From: Isoetes taiwanensis
Lineage: Eukaryota; Streptophyta; Lycopodiopsida; Isoetales; Isoetaceae
Length of the DNA: 64,000 bases
Assembly (NCBI GenBank): GCA_021234155.1
Contig: JAJEKV010000413.1
Span: forward strand, 1-64,000
Direction: 5' to 3'
Positions 56,241 through 64,000 of this stretch are shown here, piece after piece (within the stretch, counting starts at the first letter, position 1; every line of letters starts with the position of its first letter). Position numbers and translations under genes: made by a program. The notes below the pieces were generated by a model. It searched no databases. It was not told the DNA's origin and saw nothing but the letters and a program-made list of their open reading frames with translations.

Positions 56241-58872
56241 ATATGCCCAAATTGTACATACTATTTTGTGAATGTTAACATGCATGTTGTGTGGGCTAAC
56301 GGAATAATCTGATGTGGTTGGCATTAGGATTATGGTGGTCGCATGTTCTAGTCTAATTATGGAGTGCCCGGGAGCAATTGAGACTAGGGGTGACTAGACG
56401 TAATTAATCTTGTTGCTACGGTCGCCTTGTGCAATATTATAATTTGTGGGCAAATTATAACGGGGTAGGACAAGCCTTATTGGATTGAATAAATCATTGA
56501 AATTAAATGGAACTTATAATGGTAAAACCATTAAGTTTAGTGGGTGAGCACCCCTTAATCAGGGGTAGCCACCATTGTGGCCTAACCATGAAATATCAGG
56601 CAGCGGGAGCTGCCGATTTGGAGTTGGCATGCCATTGGACCTGCTTCCAATGCTTCACCTGATCGATAGGAGGCCGCCACGTAGTCTTGCCACGTTGGCA
56701 AGGAATTCCTTCAAGATTAGGAGGCGGCACAATTTGTGGCAGGCCAGCTGCAGAAGGAAGGGAAGTTGAATTAAGGAGCTAGTGGCCAGAAGTATCTTAC
56801 AAGGTTTCCACTATTGGAGTGGAGAGAGAGCTGGGTGTTCCAGGTAAGCCACGAAAGGCTGAATCCTTATGGATGGTAGAGCCATAATGGTGGTCGGCTA
56901 ATAGAAGCTAGCCTTAAAACAATTACTGGATTAAATCGTGAAGCTCGTATATAAACCTTGTGGAAATCTCCTCTGATATAAACAGAAGAATTTGCCAATA
57001 GATGCTCTCATATAAACCACCCCTTAAGGCCTGGCAGAACTAGCTTGAGGGATTTCTTAAGCTTTAGTATTGGCTGCACCTTATGAGTGCAAGGATTGTT
57101 TATGGAGTGGTTCCATGGAAGCCAAGCTGCCATAGGGCCAGAACTTCATAATTTACTCCTTCTGTAAGGATAAGCTTATGCTCATCCTGAAGGATTCTTG
57201 TGAGTGCTAGCGAGATAAATGGATAGTATTGGTATGGGATGATATCATGCATTTATCGACAGTCTAGTGAAAGCAAGATCCTTATTATAAAGTCATGCCC
57301 CCTTACGTATCTTTGTGATATTGGGGTAAGCACGACGAGTGCTTACTCAAGGGGGTTTCATGCTGGCATGTATGTAGATGAGCGTGGCTTATCTTGATAG
57401 GAACTTCTGGTACTAGTGAGATGAAATCTATCGATGGTATGGGGCGGTGATAGGCATAGTCAATAGTCTAGTGGCCTGGGCTCTAATATTGCTTGCAATT
57501 CCTCCCTTACACTGGATCCACCAGCGCGGGGGTTCTAGACGACGTACTGCCTAGATATGGCGGGGTGCATCTGCTTGGCAAATGCTATGGTGTGTTTGGT
57601 GGATCCCATATGTGTGTACTTGTAGTCCGTCAGTCATTGCTTCATGTTGACACTATGCATGTTACTAACATGTGGAAGTTTGTGCAGGCCGTTTGATAGC
57701 TGGCGGAGCATACTTGTGTATATAGTTATCTTGTGTTGTCATTTTGTTATCTATATGCATGGCTCTCATGTATATAGCCTCGTGGGAGACAGTACTTGTT
57801 CTGTGTACTCCGATGGTTTGATGTGAATACAAATCGAAAATTTTGGTACTAAAATTTTGGTTCGTAACAACTGGGTTTTATTTAATTATGTTCTTAAAGT
57901 CTTGCTAAGTTTCCCTAGCTACTTTCCCTTTTTAAGCTTGCTTATCATATCAGAATAAATTTTTATCTTATTTACCTTGGTGAATCTGGGTCCACCCCCT
58001 CACAGCATGCGCCAGGAGGCCATTAGGATAATCCTAATGTGGTCCCTGCACATGGTGTGAGTGGTCAGGTTTTTAGCTACATTTTACTTAGTCATTTTCA
58101 AAATAATATGTTCTCCTAGCTTAGTTATCTCTTTTCAGCTTGCTTACATAATGAGATTTAATTTTTATATCATCTATTAGGTCAAATTTGGTACACCCCT
58201 CACAACATGCACCAGGAGTCCATTAGAATTATCCTGATGTGGTCCCTGCGTATGGTTCGAGTGGTCGGGTCAATTTTGGCCTGAATTTTTAAGTTTTCTT
58301 AAAAATTTCTTTATGTAGTTGCTAACTATTCCTAGCTAGCTCCTTAATCTATCAAGGAAAAAAAAATTCCCATTACTTTCTCCAAGACTGAATATCTAAG
58401 ATTGTTAGTTCTACTAGGAGATGGTCAGTGCTCGCTCTTGGTCAACCAAGATCATAACTCTGATGCTATTGTGACGCTTGTGTACGATGCCTCGACCATA
58501 TATGAACCTGAGATTCCCTCCTGTCAGCACAAGCTCGCAAATATGAGGCCATCTATCTGGCATCAGACTCTTGATGGCGAGCGAGAATCTGACTTGGGAA
58601 AAATAGACATATCATTCATCCCATCTCTCTCGAGATCGACCTAGCTGCGAAAGTGCATAAACATAAACACATAACATCATATCACATACTCAAACGTCCG
58701 AAATGATGCAAATCCTTCGGGGGGCATTGCCCTTAACCATTAGTTTTGCTTTTGTTAAATGAGCCATAACCAGAGGTGTACTGTTTTTCCCGATTAGCGT
58801 GTAAAAACATCCACTAGGCATTTCGTGCCCTAGAACTAGTCGCGCTGCAGGCTCCGACGAATTGAAACAGAC
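56241..58872. other. No gene recognised upstream of the proteasome gene
   Basis: No coding motif. The only structure found is the tandem pair of palindrome-bearing units at 57,865-58,265. A plus-strand open frame at 58,402-58,644 has no recognised family. Confidence 0.35.
57865..58265 (+). repeat. Tandem pair of about 200-bp units carrying palindrome copies 3 and 4
   Basis: Both units share 'gcttgcttat/aca', 'aatttttat', then the palindrome ('cctcaca(g/a)catgc', 'ccaggag', 'catta', 'atcct(a/g)atgtggtccctg', 'gagtggtc'). Copy 3 lies at about 57,995-58,065 and copy 4 at about 58,195-58,265. Their left ends are altered (accccc for accac), so pairing is weaker than in copies 1 and 2. Confidence 0.7.
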
Positions 58873-60505
58873 ATGGAGGATTTAAGCTGGATGTCCGCTC
58901 CTCATAGCATGGGGGTCAGTTGCTATTTCATTCTCCCTAGAATATATACCTTCTTTTTAGGTCTTTGCTCATTCGCTAAATATGAATGGCAGACAACGAT
59001 TATGGCAGTCCAGTATAAAGATGGTGTAGTTTTGGCAGCAGATTCGCGTACCACCACAGGTATGCTGTTGCAAAAGCTTTTGGAATCTGTGGCATAAATA
59101 TGCTTAAGGAAATATTTAAACGAGAAGAACACAAAAGGTACTTATGATCTGATCTGAATCAGCAGAGTAGAACAGTAAATTCTGGATTGTTAATAGAACA
59201 AAGAACCCAAATGAATTTGGCAATTAGGATATTTCAGTTTATTCACTATGAAAAGAACAACCATAAGAAAGTAGCATTGGCAGAAAAATGGTCCCTGGAA
59301 GTTCTTGTTTATTAGTTTAGTGTCTTTTCTTTTAAGTCTGGAGACATTTTCAGCATTTTTTTCATGATGCTCATTGCTTTACATACACCCCATCGTACTG
59401 TATATCCTGAATTGCAATGCTGTATGTTTGAAAAACCCTCTCAGGTATATACGTGGCAAATCGTGCATCAGACAAGATTACAAAGCTGAGCGATAATATT
59501 TACATTTGTCGGTCAGGCTCGGTATGCAAATATAGTCTAATTCCAATCTTTGATTATTTTGCGCTATATCATACAATCTCTGTTTTTTTGTTGCAGGCTG
59601 CAGATACACAAGTTGTGTCTGACTATGTGCGCTATTTCTTGCATCAACATACGTAAGTACTTATCTTGGTATGAAGTAAGATATATATAGAACAAGATGT
59701 AAACTGAATTAAAATCATACAATTACCAGGATTCAGTTAGGGCAACCAGCTACAGTGAAGACAGCTGCAAAACTTGTCCGGGAACTCTCCTATCAAAATA
59801 AGGTAGGGACGAAATGGTTATTTGTCTTCATACATGCCTTTAATTATCCACCATAATATATAACATGAAAGAAGTTCTCCAGTCCATGCTACAAGCAGGA
59901 ATGATCGTTGCTGGTTGGGATAAATACGAGGGTGGTAGCGTGTATGGTATACCACTTGGTGGAACCATGTTGCAGCTTCCATTCTCTACAGGAGGTATGC
60001 CTAGGTTTTATTCTCTGCAAATATGCTTAGTACACGGCTGGTTAAACTTTATCAAGTAAACCTCCTCTTATTTCAGGATCTGGCTCCTCTTACCTCTATG
60101 GCTTCCTTGATCAAGCCTGGCGTGAGGACCTGAGTGAAAAGGAGGCAGAGGTGCATATCTCACTTACGTTTGTGAAATGATTAAATGTGCTGATTAAATG
60201 TGTTAATTAATCTTCTTTGCTATAGGATCTCGTCACCAAGGCAGTTTCATTAGCCATGGCACGAGATGGTGGCAGTGGAGGATGCATTCGAACAGTCACG
60301 GTAAGTGCAATAGCGAAAGAGCAATGTGACTGCCAAAGAACGTTTAAGTTTAAAATAATTATGCTTTCACTTGTCAACACAGGTTAATGCGCAAGGCGCG
60401 ACGAAGAAGTTCCATCCTGGTGATAAGCTTCCGGCCTGGCACGAGGATATACCGCATCCGTCATCATCTTTGAAGGCTCTTACAAATGCAGGACAGCAAC
60501 AGTAG
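58873..60505 (+). CDS. PBA1: 20S proteasome subunit beta-1 (beta type-6)
   Basis: Beta-1 is the caspase-like catalytic subunit of the 20S core, working in nucleus and cytosol. Nine exons: 58,873-58,914, 58,993-59,059, 59,445-59,521, 59,597-59,652, 59,730-59,802, 59,883-59,994, 60,077-60,150, 60,226-60,300 and 60,383-60,505. All are GT-AG and sum to 699 nt, 232 residues, with no frame break. A 14-residue propeptide ends MG before Thr1. The mature part starts [20 protein letters not shown]. Catalytic Thr1, Asp17 and Lys33 (ANRASDK) are all in place. [44 protein letters not shown] and [13 protein letters not shown] follow as in plant orthologues. The exon 6 acceptor was placed at 59,882 because it keeps the family length. 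This gene is under normal constraint. Confidence 0.96.
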
Positions 60506-60774
60506 TTTAGTAATATTTGTTGAATCATCAAAAATGTAAAGACCACGAAAAATGCTGATTGAGAATCTTTGATGCTTTAGTGCTTTGTGCTAGGGTACAT
60601 GCTTTTCAAAAGACATCTTTCTTTTTTGAAAATTTAACATTTGGATCCTATTTGCAGTAATGAAAACACAGTTATAAATCACCTTGCAATAAAAAAGATT
60701 GTCTGGATTTGGATAGCAGGAAAAGAAGCTGACTATAACCTTATGAGTTTGGCATGGAGATCACTGTTATGCCA

Positions 60775-60865
60775 TCGTGGTAAATGTTGGACGGTAAATG
60801 TTGGACGTGGGCATGTTATAGCCAGCCTTAAATGGCAAAAAATCCGCAACGTCCACAAAAATGTC
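60775..60865. repeat. Dispersed repeat, copy 2
   Basis: Partner of 560-645, in the same orientation. It also has a small internal duplication ('gtaaatgttggacg' twice). Confidence 0.6.
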
Positions 60866-63144
60866 CTTATGCTTTCTTATGTGATAGCAGAGAATCTATA
60901 AAGCGTATAAGCAGACCATACCCTTCTGCCATTTGAATAGCCCTATACGGACACTAGAATTATGGGATGGAGAAGAATGGCCAAGTTGCTAAGGAACTTA
61001 GATGTTGTGTACAATTGACTTGATGCAGTCAAATGAGGTTAAGTGCAAGATGAGTGTTCATGAGATTTCTTTGCGCAATCACAAATGTTGAATGTTTTCC
61101 GATGGTGCAAATTACATAAGGCTTTATTTTGTATATTAGAGACAAACCTTCGGAATTTTAAATTCTATATAGTTTTTATAATAATGGCCCATTCACATTA
61201 GTACGTGTATTTGAACAAATTTTGAACTATGGCATAATGACGTTGTTTTGAAGCATTCCAACATGTTGAATATTTGGGTGTCCGCAAGCATCTTGAGGTA
61301 TTCCAACATGTTGAGTATTTGGGTGTCGCCAAGCATGGACCATTTTGAACCGGATGCCCAAGTTCTTTTTCTTGCATTATCTACACTTTAATTAAGCTAG
61401 ATGTGGCTCAGATAAGTCGAGTGAATGCCTGTTCTACCATAAGCTTATTTGTACTAGGATCAAGTTATTTGTTGAACAACATGTAGGAAATGCATCCACT
61501 TTTTTCTTGCGGCTTATTCTGCTTGTGAACATTCACCTGTTTGGGAAGTATTTGGGAAGAATAGTGGCAAATAACTCCTTTGACCATGTGCTCCATTGAG
61601 TGCTGATACTCATAAGGCCAGAGTCCTTAACCTTAGATCGATACAATTCTTAAAGTCCACGAAGACCAATAGGCCATAAAAACCAAAAAACAGAAGGGGG
61701 TGAAAGCCAAAATTGCGAAAAGCTAATAATAGATAAAGTTAATGCTAGTGATAATGTGGTGCTACTTAAAGTTTCGAGACATAGCCAGTCCAAGCGTTGG
61801 AAGGCCATTGTCGATGTGACTTCCTGCATTTCTTATGTTGGCGCACTTCCCTCACTCTTCAAAGTTCATCTCTATGCGTGTACAACTAGAAGGATCCTCC
61901 TGGACTGAGAAGTTAGTGCCTTTAAGGTGGTTTATCCGCATCTTGTAATTGAATTAAAGGTGGCGAGGACCATTAGGGCATACAACCCCCACCCTAGCAG
62001 TAGACACAATTCCAGTAGCAGGGAGATGCATGACATCATTTAAGAAATGCATAGCCATATTCAAATCTATCTGACCCGCTGTATCTGTCTCGATGACCCC
62101 TATGATGTGCAGATTTAATGTCTTGGTGTCAGGCACTGAGGCATCATGGGGTGGTGGCTCTGTTGTACTTGGAGGTGATGTTTGGACTCCGACCAAACAT
62201 AATGTACTCTGACTCTAGTGTCTATACCTATGCCTCAATATAATGTTTTTTCTAGGACTATAACTCTGCCTCTAATGTTTGCATTGAGCGTCAGTGATTC
62301 TCACATACTGGCCATTAGAGTCTGGAGCCAAGATCTAGATTAAGTGTAACAATTGTGTCCACCTAGAAATAGATACAGTAAGAGATGTAGCCGTCATTCT
62401 CTCATCATGAATAGTCTGCAAGTGATCATGGAGTGTAGGTGGCAAAAATTGGACTTGCAGATCTAAAGCAACTTAGAGATCCTAACAGTCTTTGAAAGTA
62501 AAATTTTCATATCTATTTGTATCAATCATAAAAGATACTGGGGACCAAAAGGGAAGATGGCAAAACTGTCTGGATATTGAGATTGGCTTGTCACTGACCA
62601 TGAAGCTGTTCCTTAGACCGAACACCTATACGAAGGGGACCTCCTGCCTGAGTAGTGATTCTTGTTGGAACAGTGGTTTCTTAGGTTATCACATACAGTT
62701 TTGCACTAAATTTCTCCTTATTGGAGACCCTTTCCTGCATAGTGGGTAAATTCACTAAATCAAATCAAACTGGGCAAGCACAAAGTTCGAATCAAATTGG
62801 GCACAGATTTGGGCACATAAAATCCATTTGTAAAGCCCTAATCTCAAAATTTGGGCAAAATATTGTGAAACTAAATTGTAAAACAATATGATAGCACAAA
62901 TCCTATATATCATACACCACCAGAAAGGTCATGGATAGAGTTTCCCAAAACAATAAATTTCACTTGAAACTGAGGCCTGGATCAAAAGTTATAGTAAGAA
63001 ATGTGCTGCCGATGGGAAAACTGCACTACATGCAAAAGTAAAAGCATGAATTCATTAATTAGAGAAATTTGGAATTCTCGTTTAGCATGAAATAGGTTAG
63101 CGGGTAGCCATATAGTGCAAAAACTACTACCAATTGAGTAAAAG

Positions 63145-63408
63145 TTGGCGTTTTTTTGCACAAATTCTGCAAAGGCTTCAGTCTTATTCGGAAATATAGT
63201 TTTTACTGCTAATGCAAAGGTTCACCGCGAGTATAACGTAGTAGGAGGGAGTGTTAAAACTTCTCGCAAGAAGCGTGAACGCGATGTTTCGCAGCTGAAA
63301 GGAGACAAAATAATGTGCCTTTTATTAAAACCATATGAGAGCATTGTGTTAAAAGAAGGTACCGAGGAGCAAGGATATCACACAAAATTGGTATTTAAAG
63401 CCATATAA
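63145..63408 (+). CDS. Hypothetical open frame, weak
   Basis: 87 codons with basic, coding-like composition in the second half (VHREYNVVGGSVKTSRKKRE, SQLKGDKIMCLLLKPYESIV). The ATG lies in a T-rich stretch and may not be the start. No family recognised and no partner exon found. Could be an exon fragment or chance. Confidence 0.2.
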   Translation: MAFFCTNSAKASVLFGNIVFTANAKVHREYNVVGGSVKTSRKKRERDVSQLKGDKIMCLLLKPYESIVLKEGTEEQGYHTKLVFKAI

Positions 63409-64000
63409 TTGTTACTCTGAGGATCGTGATTCGCGATTATTTTTAGCATTAAACATATGGTAAAAGATATGGGTAAAGACAAAACCAAAGTTCGAAACAA
63501 AATTTCCATTGAAGGAAGTAATATACAACATAATTCTTGATTGAAGGAGATAATTATTCTGATTGTGTTTGGATACTTGATCGAATTATCACACCCATTT
63601 CATTGGCCATCGCGATTGACATGCTCTCTACCCAATTCCATAGCTTGTGTTGTGTCCATCTCTCGAATAACCTGTGATCTACGGAACTACAACACCCATG
63701 GCCTTTTGCGATCTTGCCGCAGATGTGAATCGGGGCTCCCATTCTTCCTTGTCCATTGCCTTTGCCCCCGCCCTATAAGTTCCTTTTGCGGTAGCTCCGA
63801 TGCGTAGTATTCCTGGCGTGGATGAGAGAGCTTCGCTTCTTGTCAGGTAAATTGATGCTCCCGTGACCCAAGAACCTCATCTTGGTCAATCTCCATGTCT
63901 TCTTTGGTGCGCTTTCAATGTGTTCATACGTATTCAAACCGATGTTCAGCTGTCAAGAAAGGCATGTACCCATCAAGCTTCTCATTAAGTGCACTCAATT

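Larger units (their letters stand above)
60506..64000. other. No gene recognised; retroposon fragments
   Basis: Contains repeat copy 2 (60,775-60,865), a LINE-tail-like segment at 61,640-61,690 ('gtccacgaagaccaatagg') and two nearly identical short blocks ('attccaacatgttga..tatttgggtgtc') at 61,254-61,290 and 61,298-61,330. No supported gene. Confidence 0.35.

Overview
The window is nuclear DNA of a land plant. Its protein-coding genes have short exons and GT-AG introns. They include a chloroplast-type bL27 ribosomal protein gene with a transit peptide, a plant-type proteasome beta-1 gene (PBA1 class), and a broken plant-type secreted alpha carbonic anhydrase. Around them is AT-rich, repeat-dense DNA with SINEs, LINEs, a chromovirus, TIR elements and microsatellites. 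I cannot name the species. An HUH-Rep mobile element and heavy SSR content would suit a seed-free plant, but that is weak inference.

Only three genes look intact: bL27 (22,865-24,648, minus, 3 exons), a small membrane protein (32,101-32,820, plus, 2 exons) and proteasome beta-1 (58,873-60,505, plus, 9 exons). All splice to continuous reading frames. Broken host genes are the alpha carbonic anhydrase (908-2,127), a DEAH-helicase exon (about 11,178-11,470, minus) and a receptor-kinase exon (about 36,066-36,302).

Layout: 0.9-2.1 kb carbonic anhydrase pseudogene; 2.58-3.58 kb a 1,000-bp PIF/Harbinger-like non-autonomous element; 3.6-6.3 kb SINE copies whose tails and bodies have expanded into GATA arrays and a minisatellite; 6.4-6.9, 10.3-10.5 and 11.8-16.1 kb LINE copies; 18.9-20.9 kb a decayed HUH-endonuclease (replitron-like) element; 22.9-24.6 kb bL27; 24.8-29.8 kb a diverged direct duplication of more than 2 kb; 32.0-32.8 kb the small membrane protein gene behind a duplicated G-box promoter segment; 35.1-39.6 kb nested inverted-repeat and retroposed DNA with a kinase fragment; 40.5-46.9 kb a Ty3/gypsy chromovirus with a nested 589-bp retroposon; 46.9-51.8 kb a cluster of decayed minus-strand genes including a histone H3-like protein; 54.2-56.2 kb two long inverted-repeat elements; 58.9-60.5 kb proteasome beta-1.

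The most unusual region is 46.9-51.8 kb. One minus-strand ORF begins with a near-copy of the histone H3 tail. A second locus carries about 100 residues of H3 fold. Both loci have a similar TATA element with a 71-bp imperfect palindrome upstream. Most premature stops are TAG, TGA or TAA where CAG, CGA or CAA would fit, which is the expected trace of cytosine-methylation decay. Next most interesting is the HUH element, which has a Rep-like HUH motif, a YCxKD motif, a second ORF and downstream hairpins.
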